A DNA stretch of 64,000 nucleotides from Symsagittifera roscoffensis (taxonomy: Eukaryota; Xenacoelomorpha; Acoela; Convolutidae), in assembly GCF_963678635.1 (NCBI RefSeq), contig NC_087070.1:21435461-21499460 (forward strand), written 5' to 3'. The stretch's first letter is position 1. Every line of letters begins with the position of its first letter. A model generated the notes under the pieces. That model was not told the origin of the DNA. It saw only the letters and a list, made by a program, of their open reading frames with translations, and ran no database searches. This document shows positions 43,601 through 56,357 of this stretch, one piece after another. A program made the translations under genes and the position numbers.

Positions 43601-46600
43601 TAATGCTCCAAAATTATCTCATTTTATGAGACCTATATGCGCCTGTGATGGTCGAGCAATTGAGTGATTATTGCAAAACAAGTTGGATCATTGTTTTAGA
43701 AAAATGTTTTCGTCAACACTGCCATCATCAGTCATATAAAACCAACAATTATCCAAAAACCAAATCAAAAAAATTACCGGAAGAAAAAAGAGGGAAAATG
43801 AAAACAAAAACAGCAAATTGTGAGTTGGAAAAACAATTTATGATTCTGAGTGATCATCTTGACTAACTAGACATACTATTGAGTTGATGTGTGGGTACTT
43901 GGCAGCCGATAGAGCCAACTCGTACTGGGTGTCCCGGCATGGCAAGTGACACCTCTGATCGCACTTATGAGGAACTGCGTGGTCCACTTTACGAGAGGAG
44001 TACTGTTGCCAACAGAGATCTAAGAAGAAAAGACGACTTTTGTAAAATGGTTTCCACATTCACTAAGTGGTTCCACTGGCCACTTTTTTTCTACTTTTGT
44101 TTTTATGATTCCATTCCACAAATTGGAATTAAGTCGTTTTCCTCCTCCTTCTAAGTTGAACCACTAGTTTGAAAATTTTTGGGCCACTCTAATTTGTCTG
44201 GTGATGTTGTTGCCTAAAGTCGTTTGGCTGGCTTTAGAGGTGTTTGATTTCTCTAATTCGGTAGGTTTTTATACAGTGCTTATTGTAGTTATCCCGACAA
44301 AACGCATTAAACTTGAATATTAAAATGCATATTTTTCCCGAAGTGAGTTGACCTTAGTTGAAAAACGATGCAGACAAATCTTTTGGCTTTTAGAAGTTCG
44401 AATTTTAGGGACTGAAATTGAACGTCTTTTTTTCTCCCCCCCCCCCCCCCCCCCCCACCTTGCACGGTCATCAATTTTTTGATGTAATGAGTAGATTAAC
44501 AAGGTTAATTATGAAGGTTGAAAATATTTGTCATGGTGCAATTTGTCCGCGCGTCAATTTTCATAACAATAGGAGAATGTGAAAAAAATTGAGTTGTTAA
44601 ATTTGATGGTGGAGGGAAAGAAAAATGTACCCATCCCCCCACACCGCTATGCAAAATGACGTTTTAATTCACAAAATTTGTAATTAACAGAAAAAAAACA
44701 TCAACGAACTCGAAGAAAAAAGGAACTTTTTTCAAATTCTGCGCTCAAAATTGTCTTGTGATCTCATCATTTTTCAGAAAAAAATCAGAAAACTGGAAGT
44801 TTAAAAACTTAGTTTAAACCATAATTTATAACAACAAGGATATCCAGTTACTGCGCAATAAGCACAGAATTTTCCGACCGTTGTCTTTAAAATAATCAAA
44901 AAAAATTCAAATAAGAGTAGTTTCTTTGCGTGGTTTGATAAAAGGATCTGATTTAAAAAATAAAAGTAGGCATATTTGACAGTCAGAGTAAAAGAGGCAC
45001 TTTGGATAACAGTTTTGCGAGAGAAAAACAAAACAATCATGAAATTGAAACAGTTTTAAAAAAAAATCCAATTGAATCGACGTAATTTTTTTTGAACTTT
45101 TGAACTTTTTAAATGCCAGAAAAAAAACGCCAAAATTTTTTCCTCGAGTAAAACTAAACATTCACAGCTTGAAATTAAAGGTCCTAATAGCTCTGCAATA
45201 ATATGTTTGGCTATAGGAGGCTCCTCTCTTGCACTCATTTTTGCAAACTGGTGGGTTGAAGATTGCAAACCCGTGCTGAAGAAAAAGATTCCCGAGATTT
45301 GCAAGCCCACGGAAGTTTTAATTGGCGTCCGTCCAAAATGTTCGAAATATTCTAAAGGCAAAGAAGAGCTGTGAAAGTTGGCTACAATGGTTCCATCAAA
45401 AGTAGAGTATGGTTCAGTCTAATAATTATTAGAAAGTAGCCAATATGATCTGGTTTCGCTCTTCAAGCTGAGTTCAAAAAACGATACCAACTTTCAGAGT
45501 TGAAAAAATTTTCAAAGAGGAATGTGGATGACATCATGAGAACTGTAAAAGGAGACCCGGTGAATATATCGAACGCTGCAATTAATTTACTTCCTTATCT
45601 GCAGATTGCTCTAGAAAAGGCTCACAAAAACAGAAATTTAGAATCTATATTTGTCCAATATTTCCAAACAGAAATAACTTCTTCGATATTCTCGAATCAA
45701 ACTATTTAATCAATAATTCTGCCTGTTTTATCCAAGCCGCCAGTTCAACCTAAAAATACCAAAACATTTGTGAATAACTGAAAAAAAATTACCACATCCA
45801 CCCACATGGCTTTTTTATGATAGAAATCCTTGGTTATTGTGTTTTGAGATTAAAACACAAACTTTTGAAGCTTTTTTTTTGCAATTTAATCATGAAAAAA
45901 GCCTATCATACAATTTCATGGAATAAAAAAAATGTTTTGCTATTTCGGCACTTTTTTGATACATATAAATGCAAAAAGTTGCTATTTAGTCCCGGAGTGT
46001 GGTAAAAAACACTTGTTATGAAATTTCATAGCAAGGGAAAAAAGATTATTTGTGCCATTTTCATATAATCGGTTCTCAGTAATCTAATGGAATGTTGTGA
46101 GTGTCTTATAACTTCTCTATTTTTTCGAAAGATTTGCCCTGACGCATGTTTATGAGAAAACTCAGGGTTTGCTTCTTACATCTGGCTTTTGGCCAAAAAA
46201 GCAGAGCGTTTTTCAAATTGATGAGGGTGCATTTTTGGTTACTAATATATAACTAGTAACAGTAAGTTGGAACAAACAGAAATAATTACAAAGCGCAATC
46301 TACCAATTTTGAGCACTTTTGGATGCAAATTTGAATTGTTACGTAACATTGAGTCATACTTTCTGTCTGACAAATTAGCTTTTGTAAAAAAAAAGTTTTC
46401 TGAAATAGCTTATTTGCTCTTTTTAGTTAATTTTGTCTGTTGCTACTTTTTGCAACTCTCTTTAACCACCAGTAGAAATTTGCGGCGACGCAGACATTTT
46501 TGTGGATTGCAAACCGACTGCCGAGTTTAGAATCGTTTCAATTTTTTGATTTATTGAAATGTACACTTTTATGTTCATAATATGAACAGCTTTGAAACAA

Positions 46601-49600
46601 TTCGCTCTGAAAGAATGAATGAATAACAGACAAAACCTTTTGTCTCTTAATCTAAGTTTAGTAAATTGCACCATTTGAAAACTGTGGAGTGAGCAATCAT
46701 GAAAAGATTGCATCTAATCTCTCACAAAAATTGTTACAACACTGATAAGTAAATTGAACTTTGAGTCAAATAACACTTTGAGCACTTAGACATGAAGACA
46801 TTAGGGCATTTTTGTGCTTGTCGATTACCTCCACATACAAAAGCAAATGGATCATAATTGATTTTTTATGGTGTTTAGGCTTCTCGAATGGCAAATCACA
46901 ACTCTCAGTCTCGGAGACGAAGATTTTACTTTAAATCACCATTAATTACCATCTGATACCGTCGTTCTCGAGCGAGATCAAATTAGACGTATAACAAAAA
47001 AGCTATGAAATATCCCTTCTTCTCGATAAACTAAAGATAGACCCTAGATGCTCATGTGTCTGATGTTTGATAACAACGGATGCAAAAAGTTAGCGTCAGT
47101 TATAACTGTGCGCTAAAGTTTCGATGTTTGCAAATTTTATGGATGGACTGTGAGTTTTTGAATGACGACATGTTTGAAACAAAGTCGGTCAAAACAAGAA
47201 GCCAGGCCACTTCGGTCGAAAGGTAAAGACGAACCCCCGTCAGAGGTGTTACCAGCTTTGCCGTCATCAGCGTCAAAGAGTGTCACTAACTAACTATACC
47301 GTGCTTCTATTGTCACGTGCCCCTATTGCCAATCACTTGCACCAATTGTGAGGAATTATTTCCCCGTGCCAATTGACTTACGATGCGATCCATTTTCGGC
47401 CAGCATGCATTTCTGTCTTTGAGGGTAGATGTTTTTATAGAGAACAGACAGAGCACACCCACATTCATCGTAGAGAGAATCCTCGATGCAGAGTTTGCGA
47501 CACACCTTAAAATCAAATAAAAAATTCTGCAAATCAAATTCTCAAATACATCAAAAATAGCTACAAAAAATCTGGAAAAAGATCGTTTGATACAATCAGT
47601 AATCATAGTATTTGTGCAAGATATTTAGTATGCAAAAAATGTTTTAAAAAAATAAGTTTGAGTAAAATTATGAGTATAAGACAAGCCTTTGGTAAGTCGT
47701 TAAAAACTATCTCTCACTTTGTCGCTGTATGCCAGTCCATCCAGCTGACGACTCTGAAGAGGCCACACATCGCTACAGTGTTCACGCCTGTTGTCGTACC
47801 GAAGAAGTGCCTTCTAAAATCGAGCATAGAAATTTTTAAACTGAAGAATTGATGCATGTCGCATTTTTGCCAAAAAAAATTACCCTATGATATTATTGTA
47901 GAAATAAGAAAAGGATAAATCTCATACAATTAATTAGTTCAATTTTAGTTAGAGAGCCCCAATATAAAGTGTTTTTGTAGGAACGTGCTACGTTCCTGAT
48001 ACTACGTTTCTGATACTACCAAAAGCATCTATTTAAGTCTCCAGTTCGTCGCTACTTTATTTTTTTTCAACAGGTTGCATTTTTTGCAATAGAAAAGCAT
48101 ACACAAAAGAGAACCAACAACTTTGTTATTATGTCATTAACAACTATCTCGAAAAAAATTATCAATAAACTCAAGAAACAACGAACTGTGTTCAAATTTT
48201 GAAGGAATCATACTCTAGATCCAATTTACCTGGTTGAATCTGATAAGGGCATCGATGCCCAGAGGCGTGAACAACCCTCTGTCTTCGGCAAAAGAGGGCA
48301 GTTGGTTTGCATCGTGAACAGATATGCGGATTGCTTTAGTGGCTGCTCTCGCTTTTTCGGAGGTCTCGGGCAACCTCACTTTTAACTTGAGACCTAAATG
48401 ATTCATTGTTAGATTGGTTTCTGTAAAAGTAAGTATGAAAGATTGGTCCAGTGATTTTTTGCAAAACGGAAAAGGACAGCCACCGAAGATTTTAAGGCAA
48501 CTGATACTTGCTCTTTAGAAACGCAGAAATAATTAGATATTCTTTTAATTCTGCTATCTGACGTTTTTTGGCGTCATAAGTTGTAAGTCATGCTGAGCAG
48601 GTTCCCAGAGAACTAATTTGAGCCCATTAATTCGAATTTTTTTGTAATGTTCGCGAAAATGTTTACACAGCAAGAACATCTCTAAAACAGGTTATGAGAT
48701 ACTGTCTAATTCAGGCCAGAATCTTCAGGCCAGAATCTCATAAGATACTTGCTCGTTGAAATCAAAAAGCAACTTGTCCCGTGACTGTAGCAAAGATGTT
48801 AGGCTAGATATCTTGTTACTGTCGGTTTCTAGACTGGAAAACTTTGTTGAGCGAAACTCTTTTAGCGACCTTATATCTCATTCTTCCTTATTTTTGGTAT
48901 ACTTTTGATAAATTCAAACCCTACGTCAAAGATTCTATTTTTTTGTGTATTTCAGAGCTTCAGTATAACAAAAATATCAAAAGCATATAAGAAACGGTAA
49001 GAAATGTGTTTCAAATGACAGCCCCACACCCCGCATAAAAGAAATTATATTAGGTCATCGATTTATTTTACCTGGGGCTTTATTCGAAAATATTGCTTGT
49101 TATTGCTAATGCGTTTTTTCTGGGGAGGCAACTAAAAAATTACATAATAAAATGAAATCTTCCTTGAACCCTCAACTTACCAGGGAGTCCCTTCGGCGAG
49201 TCTTGTGGCGTGTCAGAATATTCGGGAGACTGGAAGGTGAAACAGTTGCCATAAGAGTCACTCTTCTGAACTGAAAAGTCACTGAAACAAACAAGAAGCT
49301 GCAGCTTTCCGAAAAGCACAAAGTTACGCAAAATGCCGAAACAAGACGATGTTTAACGCAAAGCGTATCAAAATTTACCAAAAACAGAACTTCGGAGTAC
49401 GTTTTTTGGCAAAAAAAAATATTTATGAGAAGCATTTTACGGTAGCTACTTTTTTCAGCTTCCACCCTTCGTGAATACGAACAACAGTTTTCTGAACATA
49501 CAAATTTTCGAACAATCGTAATTAAGTTTATTCAAATCTGGTTATTTGTTAACTTTGCCATGATCCAATGTATTTCATAACATCAGAGAAGCTTTTAAAT

Positions 49601-50979
49601 AGGCTTTCATAAGTTTAATTTGCAGAGAAAATGAAAAAAAAAAGAGTTTCGGGTAAAACACAATCAACGTAACCTGAAATTGCATGGCTTCCCTCTGAAA
49701 GAGCAGTCGAAGAAGTAGCTCTCCGGGTGGAGTTTGGACATGGCGTATGACTTGTGGGGTCCAGAGTATGACATCATTTCTTGCAATTCCAGGAAATCGG
49801 AGAAGTTGTAGCGTCCGGGGTAGCGCATAGAGAAAAAGTAGGGGCATGCACTGACCATTGTGGAAATTTTAATTATTATTTCAGCAAAAAAAATCTGCAA
49901 TTGCTCCAAAACTGAGTCCACTTTGTTTGAATGGCGAGGGCGCACGATCCCACCTTTAAACCCGTCACTGCTTTAACATACTTTAATCAACATACTTGCA
50001 ATGCTTCTTCTATATTTGTTGGATTTTCAGAAGAAAAAAAATATTTATTTTTCCATGTTTAAATAGTGCTCCTCTAAAATACATTGAATCCAAAAAATCT
50101 TTTGAAATACATTAAATCCAAAAACCGATCGATTTTTTAGATACCATTAATAATTATAATCTGACACAAAAGATAAGATGCCGTTTTGTTTTTAATTGTC
50201 TGATGTATTTGTTGCCCCTACATGTAATCGGTGATGTTGAACATCTGTTCCTTTAGTTCGTACCAGATGTCGACCATGTGTTCGGCGGAGATGTTGCCGA
50301 CGTTGTAGGCCTCCATGATCTCGGGGATCTTGTTGATATCCGTCTCTGTGCTGATATCCACTGAAACAAAAGACGACACAGGAGGTCATGCTCGAATTGC
50401 TATTTCTAGACAAAAAAACTGAATAATAAAGCTGTTTATCTTTAGACAAGCTACAGGTTTTAGCTACCGACTTTGGATTTAAAAAAAACTATTGAACGTG
50501 AACCTATAAAAAAGCAAATATAAACTTTTTCATCGTTACTCAGGAAGGCTAAGTTACTCAAGTACAGTCTGAGATAGACTTTAGGAGTCCGCTTTCAACT
50601 GACCTTGCTGAGCTGTGATGTGTTCTTTCGCCAGTTTAGTCAATTCCACGAAGTATGGACTCGGCTCAACATCATCAGGAACAAAGAACTCACTGCAAAA
50701 GGTAATATACGGAAATTGGGGCAATTTTTCCTCCCTCAGCGCAATTGAAACTGTCTTTCCATAACTCAGATATTGACCAATCAGTGTCCAGCACTGGCTG
50801 CTGACCATAAACATGGACAGAAAGAAGGTCAGGATCCAGAAGATTGACCTTTTACGCGGTCCCGATCCAATTCTCTCCATTCCATGGGCGGTGGAGTCCT
50901 CGAGGAGCAAGGAAATTTCCTGAATGAAAAGATGCAAAAATTTCATTCTGGCGCTTTTGTTTCCGCTTCTGGAATCCAT
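40613..50979 (-). CDS. DEG/ENaC family sodium channel subunit, 11 exons, 681 aa
   Basis: Exons (minus strand): 50979-50604, 50360-50222, 49850-49674, 49281-49181, 48393-48230, 47813-47718, 47505-47382, 44019-43877, 43333-43086, 42300-42225, 41014-40613. All introns are GT-AG. Coding length is 2046 nt and every phase matches. In a trimeric plasma-membrane cation channel, residues 32-33 (A-H-G-M) form the gating HG motif. TM1 is about 45-67, then F-P-Y-I-T-F-C at 89-95. The extracellular domain has F-D-C-S-F-R-G-K-P-C, G-N-C-F-T-F, C-R-K-L-C with C-G-C, and C-x-x-x-C-x-x-P-C. TM2 starts near 553 (L-L-A-E-I-G-G-V-L-G-L-W), with the G-I-S selectivity filter at 565-567 and a ~95-residue cytoplasmic tail. 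The exon 3 acceptor has a weak pyrimidine tract. Gating stimulus cannot be told. Confidence 0.93.
41015..42224 (-). other. Intron 10 of the channel gene
   Basis: Low-complexity AT-rich intron. I see no nested gene or defined repeat. Confidence 0.6.
42627..43034. mobile_element. hAT-type MITE with 8-bp target duplication in intron 9
   Basis: 408 bp, with imperfect terminal inverted repeats CAGGGGCGGATCTAGGA and (right end read inward) CAGGTGCGGACTTAGGG. It is flanked by the perfect 8-bp duplication ATCGGAAT at 42619-42626 and 43035-43042. An 8-bp duplication plus CAGGG ends fit the hAT superfamily. The interior has no ORF but G-rich and C-rich tracts near both ends (nine G at about 42653; fifteen C at 43006-43020). 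It lies in the channel gene between exons 9 and 10 and should be spliced out. Confidence 0.85.
44300..44570 (-). repeat. Diverged palindrome-module fragment with a 21-C tract
   Basis: 44457-44515 resembles the reverse complement of 10975-11050 in the palindrome module (CACCT...CA...AATTTTT-GTG-type block, then ACAAGGTTAATTATGAAG), though diverged. It is preceded by an uninterrupted run of 21 C at 44436-44456. It lies inside intron 7 of the channel gene. Confidence 0.5.
45112..45374 (+). CDS. Possible nested small membrane-protein exon (intron 7, opposite strand)
   Basis: An open plus-strand frame ending at TGA 45372-45374. Protein-like features are a 22-residue transmembrane helix (I-I-C-L-A-I-G-G-S-S-L-A-L-I-F) ending in a W-W pair. 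A Lys/Cys/Pro-rich tail follows (K-K-K-I-P-E-I-C-K-P) and ends S-K-G-K-E-E-L. It lacks a clear ATG start and may begin at an AG acceptor near 45163. No family recognised; it may be chance. Confidence 0.22.
45488..45709 (+). CDS. Possible second nested exon
   Basis: A CTTTCAG acceptor-like site at about 45493-45499 opens a 70-codon frame ending in TAA at 45709. It has balanced composition and two predicted amphipathic helices (V-D-D-I-M-R-T-V-K-G-D-P; I-A-L-E-K-A-H-K-N-R-N-L-E). It does not join in frame to 45112-45374 with the sites I could see. Unrecognised. Confidence 0.2.
   Translation, partial: QLSELKKFSKRNVDDIMRTVKGDPVNISNAAINLLPYLQIALEKAHKNRNLESIFVQYFQTEITSSIFSNQTI
45710..47381. other. 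Remainder of intron 7
   Basis: No gene, repeat array or recognised element seen. Confidence 0.5.
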
Positions 50980-52360
50980 GAAATTAATATCAGAGTTTGT
51001 ATGCTAAAGTTTCCAAATTTTCTAAGCTAAAAATTCCGAAATCGGGTGGTCTGAATAATGAAGGAAGAATTGTAAGAATCAAAATTGTTTCTTCGTCTGT
51101 TTGGATCAGCAAAACAGATTTATATTGACAACATTGTCCATTATTAGCCTGACCAGAAAACTCATTGGGCGGAAAGTTACTCCTCCTGATAAAAAATGTT
51201 TTCTGGGGTAAAGCAATATTTTACATTAACTGTAAAGGTATTATTGAGATTTAACACAGTGGCTTGTTTTTTTACAAACCATTTTAAAGGAAATTGCATA
51301 GTTTTTAACTCAATGGGTTCTTTATTTTAAAAGTGGAAAAACGTAAATTGGATGCAAAAAGAAGCAAAAATGAACTTGTAGTAAAATAAGAAACATTACT
51401 CGAGGGAAATAACTGTCGAATTTGCGTCATTTTGTTCAGTGAAAGGAGCTTTTCAACTCAAGTACAATGCAAGAGTAGTTGTCATTTGAACGCTCAAAGC
51501 AGATGTTAAAAAAACCACTACCGTGAAAAAAAAATTGTTCACGCCACAATGGTTAAGTTGCTAGGGTACAGATCTTCGCCTTTTTTCTTTACGGATAAAT
51601 AAACGGTAATTTGTGTCGCAAAAGTAGCGGAACTGGAACTTTTACACTTTTGTTAATTAGATAAAAGTAATTTAATATGAGATGCTAATAGGTTGGAGAC
51701 TGCACAAAAACTGCACCTGGGGCTCGTTAAACTTATTTGAAGTATCTTTTGAGATCCCTTTGGGAATCTAACAAGGAAAAGGAGACTTTATATTATACAA
51801 TATAACTCATTACTGCGTTCACAATTCACCGCATATTTCGGAGGTTCGTCTTTTTTACAAAAAAAACTGAAAACAGACCTAATTAAGTTAAAGTATGTAG
51901 GCAGACCAAAAACATGTCAATCGATATTTGAGTTTGACAACGGCTCATTGAAATTGAAGTATGCTCGCTATTTGATCTGCATATGTTGTCAATTAGAGAG
52001 TTTGAACCAACCAGTCCCGATGCAAAAATAATCCAATTGCTATCTGATGTTACATTAGGCAAATTATTTCCCCAGTGATCACAGATTTTCTAAAATGAAG
52101 TTGGACCAAAATTTACAAAAGAAAAGATTTGGTTTTATTTCATGTAAAGAGAACGGCATTCCTGCGCAAACCTTTCAATATTGACATACGGTTGGAATCA
52201 AAAAACACGGACTGATTATTAGTTACCCCCGGATAGGGTTATCGTACTCAATTTTTGACGATAGATGCAATATATTCCGAGAAAGTCAGAAGAAAACGTT
52301 GAAACTTTCAATGGTTTAAGTAGTATATGTTGGGGCAGTTCAAGGGGGGGGGGGCTGAGG
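50980..52360. other. Upstream region of the channel gene
   Basis: It should hold the channel promoter and 5' UTR, but no TATA box or clear motif stands out. AT-rich with no supported gene. A run of eleven or so G occurs at about 52343-52353, just before the tandem repeat of element 2. Confidence 0.4.
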
Positions 52361-52364
52361 ACCC

Positions 52365-52640
52365 CCATGTATTAACATAGGCTATAGAGTATCCGGTCCT
52401 CACCCTATGTATTAACATAGGCTATAGATTTCCCAATGTATTAAGATAGGGAATAGGTTTCCCAATGTATTAAGATACGAGGTTTCAGATGGTAAGATGG
52501 TAAGTTTCAGAAAATTTTTCGGCGCCCGAATTTCCCATGTATAGATTTCCCTATGTCTAAGAAATTCTTTGTAGGTAATTAAGAACTCATTAGGGAATAG
52601 ATTTCCCTATGTATTAAGATAGGGAATAGGTTTCCTATGT
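52365..52640. repeat. ~29-bp tandem repeat at the outer edge of element 2
   Basis: Imperfect units of the form ATGTATTAAGATAGGGAATA plus GGTTTCCC recur at about 52368, 52408, 52436, 52465, 52600 and 52629, some with deletions or CATAGGCTATAG variants. A single matching unit is present at the end of element 1 (9736-9757, reverse strand). It is probably a terminal array of the Polinton-related family. Confidence 0.7.
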
Positions 52641-53215
52641 ATTAGGATGGTAAGGTTTCAGATGGTAAGATGGTAAAGTTTCAGATGGTAAGTTTCAAAA
52701 AAATTTTGGCAACCGAGTTTTTTGAGCTCGATTTTGCCGATACTTGCGTTTCTTAGCTAGCTTCTACTGTTTAGATGTTTTGGTTATTGTTTTATAGGTT
52801 TGATTCAACGAGAAAGCTATCTAAAAGCCATATTGAAACCTAACGAAACTTCGAGAAAAAAATCATATTTTTTGAAAAAAAATTTGGTGCTTGTGTGGAA
52901 ATGTCTAGTTTTTTCGCAAAAATTATAGCTCGGATTATCTAATTGTTAGTTAATACTGGTTAATTACGTGTAGGTTGTGAAACTAAGGTTATTTCATCAG
53001 TTTTCTTGTACATGGTAAGTCAATGGTAAGAGTTTTTGGGCAAAAACTTGGAGTTTTTGTCACAAAAATTGAAAATTTTTCTTAAAAACTTTAAAACACA
53101 AAGTTTTATTGTAATTCGATCTAATTTATTGGATAATCCTATTTTCTATCTACCTGAATTTATGCCGAAACCTACTGAAACTTCGAAAAAAGTCAAATTT
53201 TTGGAAAAAATTGCA
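52605..53215 (+). repeat. Terminal segment of element 2, inverted match to 9340-9750
   Basis: It carries repeated GATGGTAAG motifs, CATGGTAAGTCAATGGTAAG and an AAACCTACTGAAACTTCG block in reverse order and strand relative to element 1's right end. If it is the outer end of element 2, the inverted arm that ends near 56860 would be about 4.4 kb long. Its partner would then lie beyond the window. Confidence 0.65.
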
Positions 53216-53994
53216 AAAAAAATTCAAGTTTTTGGGAAAAAAATGCAAAAATTTCAAAGTTTCGGAATAAACTGCAAATTTTTGAAAAGAACTGCAAAAA
53301 TCTGAAGATTTTGGCTACTGTTTTGTTGCTTCTGATCTAATTGAACAAAAAGTAAATACGTTTAGAGTTTAAAATTAGGCTCAAATTGTATTTCAATTGG
53401 TATCATGTTGAGACACTGATACAAAACTTTGAATAGAAATATGGATTTTTCCAAATTTTTCACACAAAAAATTGAAATACGATAAATTTTAGCATTATTT
53501 GAGTAACAAAGCGGGTTATTTAATGCTCTCAACATTAACAAGAAAGCTCATAAAAGCTGAATCGAAATTGAAATTTGCGGAAGATAGTGAAAATAACCGT
53601 AATTTTCGAGAAAGTAAAATAAAAATTATTCAAATTTGTCAAAAAATTTCCATTTCAACCTTTTAAATGGATAATTAACTGATTTTTTGTCCAATTCAGG
53701 GAGAATTGAAATAGAACTCTTAATACAAATGAACATTAAGAGCAATATTTCATAAAAATTCTAGATTTTTGCTCAATGATTAACCCAAATTTGTACAAAA
53801 ATTACAAATTCAGAGAAGTTATTCATCTTAATAGTACAGAATTTCAGTTCAATGATGAAAAATGAGCAGTTAATTGCAACAATTTGATTAAAATGAGATA
53901 AATTTTTCTCAAAAATTTATTCGATATTGGTTCAAATTCAACAAAATCTTCTTCATAACTGATGATTATCTCTCTGTTGCTTCTGCAACATAAT
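53216..53994. other. AT-rich arm sequence without gene
   Basis: The start of this stretch is dense in CAAAAATTT-type words. A plus-strand frame (53036-53305) is low-complexity Phe/Lys/Leu sequence and I do not regard it as a gene. Confidence 0.5.
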
Positions 53995-54935
53995 TTTCAC
54001 GATTTTCCGTAGAAATGTTCTATTCTTAAAGTTTATTCTTACTTTCAGCTTAATACATGGTTTCGCTATTGAACACACTTTGCCGGAAAATTTAGTCAGA
54101 ACTGGAGAATTTAGGGGGAAAACAGTATCAATCGAACGAATAATTTGCTAGCAGAGATGAAATTAGAACTAATACCGTCTGATGATTTGATAAAAATTGT
54201 AAATGTCTGCCTCAAGTTTCCCTTAATAGGTGCTACAGTAAACTATTTAAGCAAAAATACAACTTTTGGGATAAATATCTATCACTTTTTTGGAAAAATA
54301 GTCAATTTTTCATGATTTTCTGTTGAAATGCTCTATGCTTTAAGGTTATTCCTGCTTTCTGCTTAATGCATGTTTTCGCTATTGAACACATTTTGCAAGA
54401 AAATTTAGTCAAAACTGGAGAATTTAGGAGGAAAATGGTATCAATTGAACGAACAATTTGCTGGCAAAGATGAAATTAGAACTGATACCGTCTGATTATT
54501 ATGATAAAAATTGTAAATGTCTTCCTCAAGTTTCCCTTTTTAGAGGCTACAGTAAACTATTTAAGCAAAAATTTAACTTATGGGATCAATAATTATCATT
54601 TTTCTGGAAAACAAAGTCAATTTTTTATGATTTTCTCTAGAAATGCTCTATGTTTTAAGGTTTTCCTTGCTTTCTGCTTAATGCATGTTTTCGCTATTGA
54701 ACACACTTGGCAAGAAAACTTAGTCAGAACTGGAGAATTTAGGAGAAAAATAGTATCAATTGAACAAACAATTTGCTAGCAGAGATGAAAATAGAATTGA
54801 CACCATCTGATTATTACGATAAAAATTGTAATTGTCTTCCTCAAAGTTGTCTTGATAGGTGCTAGAGTAACTTATTTCAGCAAAATTACAATTTTTGTGT
54901 CAATAACTATCACTTTTCTTGCAAAACAAATATTG
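53995..54935. repeat. Three tandem copies of a ~315-bp unit
   Basis: TTTCGCTATTGAACACA recurs at about 54060, 54373 and 54690, and AGATGAAATTAGAACT-like, TACAGTAAACTATTTAAGCA and TTTTCTG(T)TGAAATGCTCTATG blocks recur with it. It lies in the outer arm of element 2, where it may act as a recombination-prone spacer. Confidence 0.85.
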
Positions 54936-56130
54936 AATAGCTTTTTTTTCTTATTTAAAAAGGAATTTTTCTCAAAAATATCGAATTGAGAAAGAATCGG
55001 TGCTGGTTAAAACATTCAAAAAAAATATGTAAAAAATGAGAATATAAATGTGTTTTTACAATTTAAGAACAAATTAGGAGCAGCTCTATTAGTTATATTC
55101 TGAAAACCTCCGGAAATACGCAAAGGAACCTAGTTCTTAACATCTACAATATCCAAAAACTTCTAAAAGAGCGCGTCTCAAAAAACGATTAAGCAAAGGA
55201 AATCAAGGTGCAAACTGGAACAATTGTGTAATTTTCGGATTTTTATTAAGCAAAAGAAAACTCTATATAGTTTAAAAAAAATAATGAAATGTAGATCTTG
55301 AAAGCTTTTTTTGCTTATGCTTCATGTATTTTCTTCCAAAAGATGTCGGATTGAGTTTACTTTACAAACACTATCCTCAAAACATCTGATTTTTCATAAA
55401 AAGTTACCTTATATATCAAAGGATAACAAACTTTTCTAATGAATTACACATAAATACCAATCTTTGACACTTTTTATGTTGGAGTTTCTCTCAAAATATG
55501 GTTTATAAGCTAAATTTTAGTAAAATTATGTCAAAACTTTTATTGAATTAAATGGAGTTTCTATCTCATTTTCTCAGTTTCTAAAATTGAGAATTACTTG
55601 AAAATTGAACTTTTGATGGAAAAATATATCGTTTCAACGACCGTTCAACAATCCGAAGCTGAATTAATACCACGAAGCCTTTGCTAAACGTCTTAAAATT
55701 ATTTTCTCTACTTGATAATATATATTGCTGTTTCAACTCTAAATTTCTTTTTTGAAGTAAATTTTGGGTTGAGAACGATGTATACTATTATCTTGAAATT
55801 TTCAAATGTCAGCAAAACATACAGTTTCAAGGTCAGTTATCAATTCCTTTTCTGAAATGTAGAAAAAAAGCAAAAAAAAACCATAATTCTTAGTAAATCA
55901 ATCTCCAATATCTGCTACGCACTACTCTAAGATTACTTTTACAACCACTAAGCAAGGAAAACTTTAAATTGGTTACTAGGTAAAACCTTTCAATAAATCA
56001 ATGTTTTTATAAATATCCAGTTTTTTATAGTTTTTCAACAAATACTTAAGCACTCCTTAGCGTAGGTGATTCACTTTTACTACAAATTTATCGCAACAAA
56101 ATCTCCGCAAGCTTGCAACTAATGGAGTTT

Positions 56131-56334
56131 TTACTGTAGTTTAAAGATTTTCGGATTGATTTCCGTCGAAACTTTCACGACAATTTGAACTCGATTGTTG
56201 CTGGTTTTACCCTCAATCAGAACTTTTGAATATGACAGAACAAGAATAAGGACAAAAAAGTGTAAATTTTTCACTAAAAAAATTTCAAATATAGTGTATA
56301 GACTTTTCAGACTCAGTAAAAAAATTATTATTCA
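56131..56334 (-). other. Short conserved frame downstream of the zinc-finger ORF (left arm)
   Basis: Mirror of 63157-63360. The last ~30 codons (V-L-I-E-G-K, N-R-V-Q-I-V-V-K-V-S-T-E-I-N-P) look protein-like, while the upstream part is a hydrophobic helix. This arm has one extra base in a T run, which breaks the upstream frame. It could be a second exon of the zinc-finger gene, because that ORF contains an AAG|GTAAAA donor, but the phases do not obviously agree. Confidence 0.3.
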
Positions 56335-56357
56335 AAGTATTTACTACTATGTTTTTC

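Noticed and set aside
49575-49945. Overlapping minus-strand ORFs and 50192-50449 as separate genes
   Set aside because: They are frame shadows of, or extensions around, exons 2 and 3 of the DEG/ENaC gene once splice sites are applied.
53036-53305. 89-codon Phe/Lys-rich frame at the end of element 2
   Set aside because: Low-complexity translation of A/T-rich terminal repeat sequence; the mirror region at 9340-9750 has no equivalent frame.
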